Shown here: piece after piece, positions 43,668 to 52,366 of the stretch | Layout: the number at the start of each line of letters is the position of its first letter | Position numbering within the stretch: the first letter of the stretch is position 1 | Assembly: GCA_025360015.1 (NCBI GenBank) | Contig: JANYCZ010000002.1 | Location: 1-64,000 of the forward strand | Direction: 5' to 3' | Source: Verrucomicrobiota bacterium | GTDB taxonomy: Bacteria; Verrucomicrobiota; Verrucomicrobiia; Verrucomicrobiales; Verrucomicrobiaceae | Length of the DNA stretch: 64,000 nucleotides | Notes under the pieces: generated by a model | What the model saw: only the letters and a program-made list of their open reading frames with translations | The model's database searches: none | What the model was told of the DNA's origin: nothing | Position numbers and translations under genes: made by a program

Positions 43668-46037
43668 ATGCGCCACTTCATCGTTCCCGCCCTCGCTCTT
43701 GCCATCGCTTTCCACGCCTACGGCGACCCCGGCCATTCCGCCAATGGGGAAGCCTTCAATGAAGGCCCGCGCCAGGCGGCGGTGTTCATTCCTGGCTGCG
43801 GAGACGCGGTGAATTTCCTCATCAGCTCCAAGAAGCCGGACGCGCAAAAGTTTTTCACCCAGGGCATCGGCCAGCTTCACGGCTTCTGGTACTATGAAGC
43901 CGAGCGCTCCTTCCGCCAGGTCGCCGCGCTCGATCCCGACTGCGCCATGGCCTACTGGGGCATGAGCATGGCCAACGTGAACAACGAGAAGCGGGCCAAA
44001 GCCTTCATCAAAAAAGCCACCCCCCTCAAATCGAAAGCCACCCCGCGCGAGCAGAAGTGGATCGCCACACTGGAAAACCTCTACCGCGACCCCGACAAGC
44101 GCGACAAAAAACAGAAGAGCCTCGACTGCATCAAGGACTTCGAAACCCTGGCTCAAGACGACCCCAAGGACATCGAAGCCAAAGCCTTCCTCGTCTGGCG
44201 CATCTGGTTCTCCCGCGAAGAGGCCCCCCTCTCCAGCCTGCAGGCGGTCGATGCCCTCCTAGATCAAATCTTCGCCGCCGTCCCCAACCACCCCGCGCAC
44301 CACTACCGCATCCATTTGTGGGATCAAAGCAAGCCCATCCTCGCGCTCAAATCCGGCGCCAGCTGCGGCCAGTCCGCCCCCGGCATCGCCCACATGTGGC
44401 ACATGCCCGGCCACACCTTTTCCAAATTGAAGCGCCCCGACGACGCCGCCTGGCAGCAGGAAGCCAGCACCCGCGTAGATCATGCTTATATGATTCGCAC
44501 CTACATATTGCCGGATCAGATACACAATTACGCCCACAACGAAGAGTGGCTCACCCGCACCTACAACGACCTCGGCCGTGCCAAGGACGCCGCCGCCCTT
44601 GCACTCAGCCTCATCGCCATTCCACGTCATCCCACCTACAACACCCTCGAAAAGCCCAGCACCTCCGCCAGCTACGGCCGCACGCGTTTGATCGACACCC
44701 TCCTCAAGTGGGAGCACTGGGAGGCACTCAAGAGCTTCACGCAGCACCCCGTAGGCCAGGCCATGCATGACATCACACGCCTCCGCGCCCTCGGCATCGC
44801 CAGCTATCAGCTAGGCGACTCCGCCGCATTGGCCACCGCCTTGAAGGATATCGAAGCCGTCGCCATCGTTTCCAAGCCTAAAAAGACAGAGCCAGCGAAG
44901 GCAGAGCCGGTTAAGCCGGAGGCTGTGAAGCCGGCGACTGCCAAGTCGGAGCCAGTCAAGGCAGAGCCCGCCGACTCGGAGACTGCCGAGTCGGAGGCTG
45001 CGAGTCAGCCGGAGGCCGAAACGAAAAAGTCGGACTCCAAAAAAGCCACCGCAGACACCAAGCCGAAGAAAACGCCCAAGCCTGAAGTGAAGGCTAAATC
45101 CAACGCCATCGCCGAACTCACCGCGCTCGTCGCTCTAGGCAGCAAGGACGGCTCGGTCCGCCGTGGAGAAACGAGCAAGCTGCTGTCCGACCTCAAGCCG
45201 CTCGATCTTCCCAAAGAACGTCTGGCCGGTTACTGGCTGAAGTTTGACGACAAGGTGCAGGCCGCCGAGCTCACCAAGAACTTCACGCAGGATCTGGTGG
45301 GCCTCGCCCTCAAAACCGAAATCCTCCAGGCCTGCGGCAAAACCGAGGAGGCCAAAAAGGCCTTTGAAGAAACGCGCAAACAAGCCTTCGCCATGGATCG
45401 AGATCTGCCCATCGCCAAGCGTCTCGATGCGCTCGCCAAAACCTTCGGCATTCAGGGCGACTGGCGAGCCGCCACGCCCAAGCGTACCGACAGCGGCACG
45501 CGCCCAGACATCGCCACGCTCGGCCCCGTGCACTGGAGCGCGCCCGTCGCACCCGTGTTTGAGGCCCTCACGCTGGAGAGCAAGCCCGTGAAAAGCACCG
45601 ACTTCACCGCGAAGAAGCCCACCCTCTTCCTCTTCTACCTCGGCCACGACTGCGGCCACTGCGTCGAGCAGATGCAAGCCTTCGCCAAAGCCACCGCCGA
45701 CTTCGAAAAAGCAGGCATTCAGCTCGTAGCCATCACCCTCGAAACCCCGCAGGCCGCCGCCGGCATCCGCGCCAAGCTCAACCTCAAAGACGGCCAGCCC
45801 CTCCCCTTCCCCATCCTGAGCGACAGCAGCCTCGCCTCCTTCAAAAAAGTCCGCGCCCACGACGACTTCGAAAACGAAAACCTCCACGCCACGATCCTCA
45901 TCGACACCCAGGGCAAACAACGCTGGCAGGACATCAGCTATGAGCCGTTCAAAGACGCGAAGTTTGCGCTGGAAGAGGCGAGGAGGCTGCTAAAGCTCGA
46001 TGTCCCCGCAGGTTCCACGGCCCAGGCCGGCGAGTGA
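43668..46037 (+). CDS. Exported TPR protein fused to a C-terminal peroxiredoxin/thioredoxin domain
   Basis: From the ATG at 43668 the 789-aa product has a signal peptide (FIVPALALAIAFHAYG), a ~400-residue helical TPR-like region (for example FWYYEAERSFRQVAALDPDCAMAYWGM and LWDQSKPILALKSG), a ~80-residue linker of Lys/Glu/Pro/Ala repeats (KAEPVKPEAVKPATAK), a further helical part, and an AhpC/TSA-type domain. The redox motif is Cys-Gly-His-Cys at residues 662-665 (HDCGHCVEQMQ). Such proteins are common in this phylum's secretome. The upstream ATG at 43620 would remove the signal peptide from the N-terminus and is not preferred. A periplasmic thiol-redox role is likely, its partner unknown. Confidence 0.85.
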   Translation: MRHFIVPALALAIAFHAYGDPGHSANGEAFNEGPRQAAVFIPGCGDAVNFLISSKKPDAQKFFTQGIGQLHGFWYYEAERSFRQVAALDPDCAMAYWGMSMANVNNEKRAKAFIKKATPLKSKATPREQKWIATLENLYRDPDKRDKKQKSLDCIKDFETLAQDDPKDIEAKAFLVWRIWFSREEAPLSSLQAVDALLDQIFAAVPNHPAHHYRIHLWDQSKPILALKSGASCGQSAPGIAHMWHMPGHTFSKLKRPDDAAWQQEASTRVDHAYMIRTYILPDQIHNYAHNEEWLTRTYNDLGRAKDAAALALSLIAIPRHPTYNTLEKPSTSASYGRTRLIDTLLKWEHWEALKSFTQHPVGQAMHDITRLRALGIASYQLGDSAALATALKDIEAVAIVSKPKKTEPAKAEPVKPEAVKPATAKSEPVKAEPADSETAESEAASQPEAETKKSDSKKATADTKPKKTPKPEVKAKSNAIAELTALVALGSKDGSVRRGETSKLLSDLKPLDLPKERLAGYWLKFDDKVQAAELTKNFTQDLVGLALKTEILQACGKTEEAKKAFEETRKQAFAMDRDLPIAKRLDALAKTFGIQGDWRAATPKRTDSGTRPDIATLGPVHWSAPVAPVFEALTLESKPVKSTDFTAKKPTLFLFYLGHDCGHCVEQMQAFAKATADFEKAGIQLVAITLETPQAAAGIRAKLNLKDGQPLPFPILSDSSLASFKKVRAHDDFENENLHATILIDTQGKQRWQDISYEPFKDAKFALEEARRLLKLDVPAGSTAQAGE

Positions 46038-46104
46038 GCAGAGCAAGTTTGTTTTCAACCATGCGCACCGTTGCCGCATGCGGCATTTGCCGTTAAGACA
46101 GGAC

Positions 46105-47376
46105 ATGATTTTTCCCCGTGTTTTTCTTCGGACCGTTGCCGCATTTGCAGCCCTTATTCTGGCCTCATGCGCGGTGCCCGCGCCGCAGCAGCAGGCGTAT
46201 CAGCCGCAGGGCGCTCCCGGGTCTCAGCCACAGGCGGGGCCGTTCATGCTGGGCATTGATGTGCTGGCATCACGTAACTTTGATCTCATTCAGGGCAAGC
46301 GGGTGGGCCTCATCACCAACCAGACGAGCATGACGGGCCGTGGGGAGCGGACGCGGACGGCGATGCAAAGGGCGCTGGGGCCGAACTTGGTGGCGCTGTA
46401 CGCGCCGGAGCATGGCATCGATGGCACCATCGGCGCAGGGCTGCACGTCAGCACGCGGCGGGACAATGTGACGGGCCTCACGGTTTATTCGCTCTACGGC
46501 CCCACGCGCAAGCCGACTCCGGCCATGCTCGCGCCCATCGACGTGCTGGTGTTTGATTTGCAGGACATCGGCAGCCGCAGCTACACCTACATCAGCACCA
46601 TGATCGTGGCCATGGAGGCAGCGGCGGAATGCGGCAAGCAGTTTGTGGTGCTGGACCGGCCCAATCCCATCGGCGGCTGGCGCGTGGAAGGGCCGCCGCT
46701 GGAGGCGAAGTGGAAATCTTTCGTGGGTCAAATCCCCGTCCCCTACGTGCATGGCATGACAGCGGGCGAGCTGGCCATGATGGCCGGTGAGCGTGGCTGG
46801 GTGGCCCACGTGCCGCGCCTGAATGTGGTCAAAATGCAGGGCTGGAACCGCAGCATGGCCTGGCAGGACACCGGACTGCGCTGGTACCAGACCTCGCCGA
46901 ACATCCCGCACGCCACCTCCCCCTTCTACTACGTCGCCACCGGCATCCTCGGTGGTGCCGCCGCTGTCGATATTGGCATCGGCACGGAGAACCCCTTCGG
47001 CTACGCCGGCGGCAGCGGGGTGAATCCGCAGGCGCTCCTGGCGTATTGCCAGCGCCTGAACATGCCGGGCGTGAGTTTCTCGCCCTATTCCAAAGACGGC
47101 TTTGGCGGCGTGCGCCTCAACATCTCGCCGCATGCCAGCGCGGACCTCACCGCGCTGGATGTGCATCTGCTGGCTGAAATCAATCGGCTCAGCGGTGGCA
47201 AAGCGATCGGGCGCATGAGCGGCTCCAAGCTGAACCTCTTCAACAAGGTTTACGGCAGCGAATCCCTCTACTCCGACCTACGCCGGGGCGTCCCCGCCAG
47301 CAGCATCGTGGGCCGCTGGCAGGGATATAACCAGAGCTTCCGCTCGCAAAGACAGCGTTTCCTGCTTTATCCTTAG
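46105..47376 (+). CDS. DUF1343 lipoprotein, NamZ-type exo-beta-N-acetylmuramidase
   Basis: The product has a lipoprotein signal (FAALILASC, Cys22) and a full DUF1343 domain: LGIDVLASRNFDLIQGKRVGLITNQTS, YAPEHGIDGTIGAG, VYSLYGPTRKPTPAMLAPIDVLVFDLQDIGSRSYTYIST in conserved blocks, VLDRPNPIGGWRVEGP, YVHGMTAGELAMM, TSPNIPHATSPFYY and GGVRLNISPH. The characterised member, Bacillus NamZ, removes N-acetylmuramic acid from peptidoglycan fragments. The ATG at 46105 is preceded by AGGAC and puts the signal peptide at the N-terminus; an earlier ATG at 46000 overlaps the upstream gene. 423 aa. Confidence 0.9.
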   Translation: MIFPRVFLRTVAAFAALILASCAVPAPQQQAYQPQGAPGSQPQAGPFMLGIDVLASRNFDLIQGKRVGLITNQTSMTGRGERTRTAMQRALGPNLVALYAPEHGIDGTIGAGLHVSTRRDNVTGLTVYSLYGPTRKPTPAMLAPIDVLVFDLQDIGSRSYTYISTMIVAMEAAAECGKQFVVLDRPNPIGGWRVEGPPLEAKWKSFVGQIPVPYVHGMTAGELAMMAGERGWVAHVPRLNVVKMQGWNRSMAWQDTGLRWYQTSPNIPHATSPFYYVATGILGGAAAVDIGIGTENPFGYAGGSGVNPQALLAYCQRLNMPGVSFSPYSKDGFGGVRLNISPHASADLTALDVHLLAEINRLSGGKAIGRMSGSKLNLFNKVYGSESLYSDLRRGVPASSIVGRWQGYNQSFRSQRQRFLLYP

Positions 47377-47385
47377 CGTCTAACC

Positions 47386-47892
47386 ATGGAAGACCTCGAA
47401 ATTGCCCGCGCTTGCGCCCTTTACGCCGATGACAAAAAAGCGGAGAACATCCGCATTCTGGACCTGCGCGGCCTCTCCCCCATCTCAGATTACTTTGTGC
47501 TCGTCACCGCCATGTCCACGCCGCAGCTGCGTGCCGTGCGCGACGAGATCGTGGAACGCATGAAGGAGGAGCACGGCACACCGCCTGACGTCAAAGATGG
47601 CAATTTTGAGAGCCAGTGGATCATCCTCGTCTATGGCAGTGTCATGGTACACGTCCTGACGCCGGAGAAGCGTGAATTTTATGCGCTCGAAGAGCTCTGG
47701 GGCGATGCCCCGGAAATGGCGCTGAACCTCGAAGTGCCTGCACCCGAGCCCGAGCCGAAGGAGCCGAAGCCCAAGGCGGTTAAAGTGGCTGCCAAGAAAG
47801 TGGCCGTGAAGAAGGTGGCGGCGAAGAAAGCCCCTGCTAAAAAGGCTGCCGCCGTGAAGAAAGCGCCCGCAAAAAAGGCGGCGAAGAAGTAA
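47386..47892 (+). CDS. rsfS: Ribosomal silencing factor RsfS with histone-H1-like Lys/Ala tail
   Basis: RsfS (Iojap/YbeB) binds L14 and blocks subunit joining during starvation. The core, residues 1-115, contains the family segments KAENIRILDLRGLSPISDYFVLVTAMS, HGTPPDVKDGNFESQWIILVYGSVMVHVLTPEKREFYALEELWGDA in order. The remaining ~50 residues are a Pro/Glu spacer and a Lys/Ala/Val tail (KKVAVKKVAAKKAPAKKAAA) that resembles histone H1 and is absent from standard RsfS. It follows the muramidase gene by 9 nt, so they are probably co-transcribed. Confidence 0.94.
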   Translation: MEDLEIARACALYADDKKAENIRILDLRGLSPISDYFVLVTAMSTPQLRAVRDEIVERMKEEHGTPPDVKDGNFESQWIILVYGSVMVHVLTPEKREFYALEELWGDAPEMALNLEVPAPEPEPKEPKPKAVKVAAKKVAVKKVAAKKAPAKKAAAVKKAPAKKAAKK

Positions 47893-48252
47893 GCGCAGGG
47901 GGGCCGTGGAAAGCAGGCGCAAACCTGCTGCCGCGCCCACGGCATGAAGGAGTCAGCTCCATGCAGGGCGCCTTGAGCCGCACAGCGTGGATGGCTGCGC
48001 CAACGGCGCGAAGGAGTCAGCCCAGGGCGGGACGAGCCTTGGCGAGTGCTGCCCTGGGACAAAAACCCCACATCACCCGCACGCCCAAGGTCGCGCCCTG
48101 AATGGGCGCAGGAGAGCGTGCGCTGCGGGAGGGCGGCCACGGAAGGTGCAGATGATCTCGAAGCCTTTCCTGCGCTCCTTCAGTAGAAAAACGCTTGGCA
48201 TTTTTATTCGCGACCTCTGGCATCATCAATCGTGCCATGATAGGATAATCAC
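47893..48252. other. Intergenic region largely filled by a dispersed repeat
   Basis: No gene is supported in these 360 bp. Positions 47997-48183 are a structured repeat shared with 62300-62485. A segment before it (47893-47996) contains further GC-rich sequence of the same character (GAAGGAGTCAGCTCC). The end, near 48190-48250, is AT-richer and probably carries the promoter of the downstream lipoprotein gene. Confidence 0.5.
47997..48183 (+). repeat. Dispersed structured repeat, copy 1 (~187 bp)
   Basis: This copy starts GCGCCAACGGCGCGAAGGA and ends CTGCGCTCCTTCAG, and matches 62300-62485 in the same orientation with scattered differences. It contains a perfect 8-bp hairpin (CCCAGGGC / GCCCTGGG) and a second hairpin (GCGCCC-TGAAT-GGGCGC). 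No reading frame is conserved between the copies. It could be a non-autonomous mobile element or a structured RNA. Confidence 0.8.
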
Positions 48253-49020
48253 ATGATGTCTGCTGTGAACAAGCCAAACCTGAAGAGTCTTCTGCTGGCG
48301 GCGGCGGGCCTGATGGTCTGCTCGGCATGCCAAAGTACAGGCGTGCCAAGTGCTGAGCCTCTCTGCCCTCGGTTTGCTCGTGAAGTCATCCGCAAAATAG
48401 AGCGAGATCTTCACAGAAATGCTCCAGCAACCGTCTTTGTGGGAGCCACCGCTTCAGGAAAGCCTTTTGTCGCCATCACCTATCCACATGGCTCCATCAA
48501 TGGTTCGCACGGCACGCATGTGCGGGAGTCTGGCAAAGGCAAAGATGCATTCTATGCGAATCCCAACGGCAGTCTTTACATCGCCATGAAGGACGGCAGC
48601 GTGGATGTGGACGCCATCGCTCCAATCAGGAGTCTGCGCAGCACCCCCATCATCGTGCGGGACGAAGGCATCACCGTGGACTACGAAGTGGTGGACGTGC
48701 TGCTGCAAAAAAACGCTGCGGGCGTGTGGCAGGCGGCGGCAGTGCACTGCCATTTTCCCCGCGAGGACGTGCCGGATGCGCAGCTGGAAAAAGAACGGCT
48801 GTGGCTTGAAAAGGCAGGGTCGGGCGACATCCATTTTTCGACCGATCACATTGCACGCGACGATAAATACCGGCGTCACCTGCTCAGTCATGTGGCGGCG
48901 CACCATGGTGCCATTCAGAACGTGTATGAGGCCACAGAGACCTCGGATTCCTCGTTTCTAATGGATCTGCTACTCAAGATGATGGCACGTGGGATTGCCC
49001 CCTCGTTTACCTCTTCCTGA
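48253..49020 (+). CDS. Hypothetical lipoprotein
   Basis: The 255-aa product has a lipoprotein signal (LLLAAAGLMVCSAC, lipobox CSAC). The rest is a soluble domain with APATVFVGATASGKPFVAITYPHGS, a KDGSVDVDAIAP segment and many His near the end (HLLSHVAAHHGAIQNVYEATE). I know no family name. It stands alone, downstream of the dispersed repeat. Confidence 0.7.
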   Translation: MMSAVNKPNLKSLLLAAAGLMVCSACQSTGVPSAEPLCPRFAREVIRKIERDLHRNAPATVFVGATASGKPFVAITYPHGSINGSHGTHVRESGKGKDAFYANPNGSLYIAMKDGSVDVDAIAPIRSLRSTPIIVRDEGITVDYEVVDVLLQKNAAGVWQAAAVHCHFPREDVPDAQLEKERLWLEKAGSGDIHFSTDHIARDDKYRRHLLSHVAAHHGAIQNVYEATETSDSSFLMDLLLKMMARGIAPSFTSS

Positions 49021-49298
49021 GAATGATGCCGCGGTCAATCCATCGCAACCGACCTAAAGCTGGCGATGCGACAGGTCACGCGGCCAGGCTCACAGGGAAC
49101 GAATTGGTCCATCACGCGAAAAAAAATGTCTGCCTATTTGAACCAGCCTGCCAGAGTTCAATCGGCCAAATCGGTGTAATTCGCTCGTAGGCGTAAGGTG
49201 TTGGCGGAGTGCTGAGTGACGGACAGGAGGCCCATCGTACTTTCAGAGGGCAAGCGGGGCGCTTGCACTATGGCGCTGGATTCGCTAAAACAGCAGGC

Positions 49299-50348
49299 AT
49301 GCCAGCCCGCATCCTGCTTGTTCTCGTTTCCTGCGCCCTGAGCGTCGTCACCGGCCTCGTCATTGCCCGTGGTGGCGCGGGTGTCAAAGCGGTGCGGCAG
49401 CGGCCGGTCATCGGCCTTTCGATGGACACGCTCAAGGAAGAACGCTGGCAGGTGGACCGCGATCTCTTCACCGCCAAAGTGCAGGCCGCAGGAGCCGATG
49501 TGCTGGTGCAGTCCGCGAACAGCAACGACGCCGTCCAGTTGCAGAACATCGAGAGCCTCATCACGCAGAAGGTGGATGCGCTGGTCATCATCCCGCACGA
49601 CGGCGCAGCGATGGCCAAGGCGGTGAATCTCGCGCATCAAGCGGGCATTCCCGTGCTTTCGTATGATCGCCTCATCACCGACTGCGATCTCGATCTCTAC
49701 CTGACCTTTGACAACGTGAAGGTGGGCGAGCTGCAGGCGAAGTTCCTCGCGGATCGCATCCCCGCAGGCGGTAAGCTGCGCCTCATCCGCATCTACGGCG
49801 CGAAGACCGACAACAACGCCAAGCTCTTCAAGCAGGGGCAGGACAACATCCTCAATCCGCTTATCGCCGCAGGCAAAGTGGAGGTGGTGTTTGAAGACTG
49901 GGCGGAGGACTGGAAGCCCGAAAGCGCCAAAAAAATCACCAATGCCGCCATCACCAAAAACGGCCCGAACTTCGATGCCATCCTGGCCAGCAACGACGGC
50001 ACCGCTGGCGGCGCCATCCAGGCGCTCACTGAAGAAGGGCTCGCTGGCAAGATCATCGTCACCGGGCAGGATGCCGATCTCGCCGGCTGCCAGCGCATCG
50101 CGCAGGGCACGCAGGCGATGACGGTGTACAAGCCGATCCAAAGCATCGCCACGCAGGCGGCGGAGCTGGCGCTGAAGCTGGCGCAGCGCAGGCCGATTGT
50201 GGCGAAGGACGCGATTTCAAATGGGAAGATCGAGGTGCCTTCGGTGCTGCTGAACATCGTCACGGTGACGAAGGAAAATCTGCGCGACACCGTTGTGAAG
50301 GATGGCTTTCGCAAGGAGAGCGACGTGTTCCAATCCATCCAGCCATGA
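49299..50348 (+). CDS. xylF: D-xylose ABC transporter substrate-binding protein
   Basis: This periplasmic sugar-binding protein matches E. coli XylF: IGLSMDTLKEERWQVDRDLF, VLVQSANSNDAVQLQNIESLI, DALVIIPHDG, VLSYDRLITDCDLDLYLTFDNVKVGELQA split over the N-lobe, DNNAKLFKQGQ, AILASNDGTAGGAIQAL, and GQDADLAGCQRIAQGTQAMTVYKPI. The start at 49299 gives a signal-anchor-like N-terminus (ARILLVLVSCALSVVTGLVIA) and 349 aa; the frame opens earlier, at 49209, without family support. It overlaps xylG by 4 nt. Xylose is the best guess, but related pentoses are possible. Confidence 0.9.
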   Translation: MPARILLVLVSCALSVVTGLVIARGGAGVKAVRQRPVIGLSMDTLKEERWQVDRDLFTAKVQAAGADVLVQSANSNDAVQLQNIESLITQKVDALVIIPHDGAAMAKAVNLAHQAGIPVLSYDRLITDCDLDLYLTFDNVKVGELQAKFLADRIPAGGKLRLIRIYGAKTDNNAKLFKQGQDNILNPLIAAGKVEVVFEDWAEDWKPESAKKITNAAITKNGPNFDAILASNDGTAGGAIQALTEEGLAGKIIVTGQDADLAGCQRIAQGTQAMTVYKPIQSIATQAAELALKLAQRRPIVAKDAISNGKIEVPSVLLNIVTVTKENLRDTVVKDGFRKESDVFQSIQP

Positions 50349-51856
50349 TTCTTCGCGCGCAAAACATCACCAAACGCTTCCCCGGCGTCACCGCGCTCAA
50401 GGATGTTTCCTTTGATCTGCGCGAGGGAGAAATCCATGCCCTATGCGGTGAAAACGGCGCAGGCAAAAGCACGCTCATCAAGCTGCTCTCCGGTATCCAC
50501 CCGCATGGCAGTTACGAGGGGCGGTTTGAGGTGGATGGAGAAGAAGCGAAGTTTACCACCATCAAAGACGCGGAGCGCGCAGGGCTGGCGGTGATCTACC
50601 AGGAGCTGGCATTGGTCGAAGAAATGACGGTGGCAGAAAACATTTTTCTAGGGCGTGAGCCGCGCCGCTGGGGGGCCTTCATCGACTGGCCGCGCATGTA
50701 CCAGGAAGCGCAGGCATTGCTGGATCGTTTCAAGGTCGGCCTCGATCCCGCCGCACCCGTGCGCACGCTCGGCGTGGGGCAGAAGCAACTGGTGGAAATC
50801 ATCAAGGCGCTGGCGAAGAATTCGAAGATTTTGATTCTCGATGAACCGACGGCGGCGCTGGCGGAGCATGAGGTGCTGATCCTCCTCGACATCCTGCGTG
50901 ATCTGCGCAGCCGGGGCATCGCCAGCATCTACATCTCGCACAAGCTGGATGAAGTCTTCGGCATCGCGGACCGGATCACCGTGCTGCGGGATGGCTCGAC
51001 GGTCGGCACGCACAACGCCGCGGACACCAGCAAGGCCGAGGTCATCCGCCACATGGTGGGGCGCGAACTTGGCGATCTTTTTCCCCGCCGCAGCACGCAG
51101 CCGGGAGACGTGATTTTGCGTGTTGATTCTCTGAGCGTAGCCGATGCGGAAACTGCTGGCATGCGGCTGCACGACATCCGCTTTGAGCTGCGCGCGGGAG
51201 AGGTGCTGGGCATTGGCGGCCTCATGGGCGCGGGGCGCACGGAGCTGCTGATGCATCTCTTCGGTGCCTGGGGCCGCCGCGTGTCTGGTAGCATCGAGCT
51301 GAACGGGCAGTCGCTGGACGGCCTCACGCCGGAGACGATCATCCAGCGCGGGCTGGTGCTGGCGTCTGAAGATCGCCGTCGCTACGGCCTGCATCTGGAG
51401 CAGGAGATCGGCTTCAATCTTTCGCTGTCATCGCTGGCCAGTGTCACGCGGGGTGGGTTCATCCAACGCAATGCCGAGATCCGGCGCAATCAGGGCATCT
51501 TCAATTCCCTGCGCGTCAAAGCGACCGGGCTGGAGGCGATTGTCGGCAAGCTCTCCGGTGGCAATCAGCAGAAGGTGGTGCTGGGCAAGGCGCTGCTCAC
51601 GGAGCCCTCGGTGATCCTGCTGGACGAACCCACGCGCGGCATCGACGTGGGAGCCAAGCTGGAGATTTACGAGATCATCAATCAACTCACCGCCGCAGGC
51701 AAAGCCGTGATCCTCGTCTCCAGCGAGCTGCCGGAACTCATCGGCATGAGCGACTGCATTCTCATGCTGAATGCAGGGCGCATCGGCGGTGCCTTTAGCC
51801 GCGCCGAAGCCACGCAGGAAAAGCTCATGGCTGCGGCCATGGGCCATGCGGGGTGA
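50345..51856 (+). CDS. xylG: Sugar ABC transporter ATP-binding protein (two ABC domains)
   Basis: This 503-aa protein has the double ABC cassette of sugar importers. The first domain has Walker A GENGAGKSTLI, signature-side LGVGQKQLVEI and Walker B ILILDEPTAAL. The second has a degenerate Walker A (LMGAGRTELLM), signature LSGGNQQKVVLGKAL and Walker B ILLDEPTRGIDVG. This degenerate second site is normal for XylG/RbsA/MglA. It overlaps xylF by 4 nt. No permease gene (xylH) follows: repeats and then a sulfatase gene come next, so the importer is incomplete in this window. Confidence 0.93.
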   Translation: MILRAQNITKRFPGVTALKDVSFDLREGEIHALCGENGAGKSTLIKLLSGIHPHGSYEGRFEVDGEEAKFTTIKDAERAGLAVIYQELALVEEMTVAENIFLGREPRRWGAFIDWPRMYQEAQALLDRFKVGLDPAAPVRTLGVGQKQLVEIIKALAKNSKILILDEPTAALAEHEVLILLDILRDLRSRGIASIYISHKLDEVFGIADRITVLRDGSTVGTHNAADTSKAEVIRHMVGRELGDLFPRRSTQPGDVILRVDSLSVADAETAGMRLHDIRFELRAGEVLGIGGLMGAGRTELLMHLFGAWGRRVSGSIELNGQSLDGLTPETIIQRGLVLASEDRRRYGLHLEQEIGFNLSLSSLASVTRGGFIQRNAEIRRNQGIFNSLRVKATGLEAIVGKLSGGNQQKVVLGKALLTEPSVILLDEPTRGIDVGAKLEIYEIINQLTAAGKAVILVSSELPELIGMSDCILMLNAGRIGGAFSRAEATQEKLMAAAMGHAG

Positions 51857-52366
51857 GCGCGAGGGAAGCATGCTTGCTCGGCGAGGCGCTTTTGGAGTGC
51901 GGCTGCGTGTGATGACCAGCCTGCGAAAGCGGCTCTCCCTCTCCCCGCCCCCGACACACGCCGAGAGCGAAGATTTCTCTCCGGGGAGAGGGCCGGGGTG
52001 AGGGGAGACGACGCCACTCTTCGCCAGCATGCCGAGGCCCCTCACCCTCACCTCTCCCCCAAGGACGCCTTGGGCATTGCCATAGCATCGGCGGGGAGAG
52101 GGGATTTGCTCTATATCCACGCGATGCTGTGAGTCGTTAAGGCTATAAACAGTTTTAGCCGCTCTACCCGCCGCTTTTCGAGCGTCTTGTGGTCTGCGCG
52201 AGCCGTCGGGCCTGTGAAAGCGGTAGCTGCGTTCGTGCCTCACTGCGCGACCGCACTCCAAATGCCATGCTTTCCCGCCCGCCAATTTTTTTGCAATGAC
52301 GGCCTTTTTCATCCGTTCGCACATCACTCATGGCTCCACCTTTGGACCCGTCACTCCTCTTCCCCC
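51857..52366. other. Intergenic region with GC-rich repeat sequence; no permease gene
   Basis: No gene is supported in these 510 bp. Around 51975-52105 lies a purine/pyrimidine-rich repeat: a GGCCGGGGTGAGGGG block is followed about 35 bp later by GGCCCCTCACCCTCACC, so the two can pair, and a GGGGAGAGGGG block follows. Such sequences are typical of dispersed intergenic repeats. I looked for a xylH-like membrane protein in all frames and found none. The last ~150 bp probably carry the sulfatase promoter. Confidence 0.5.
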
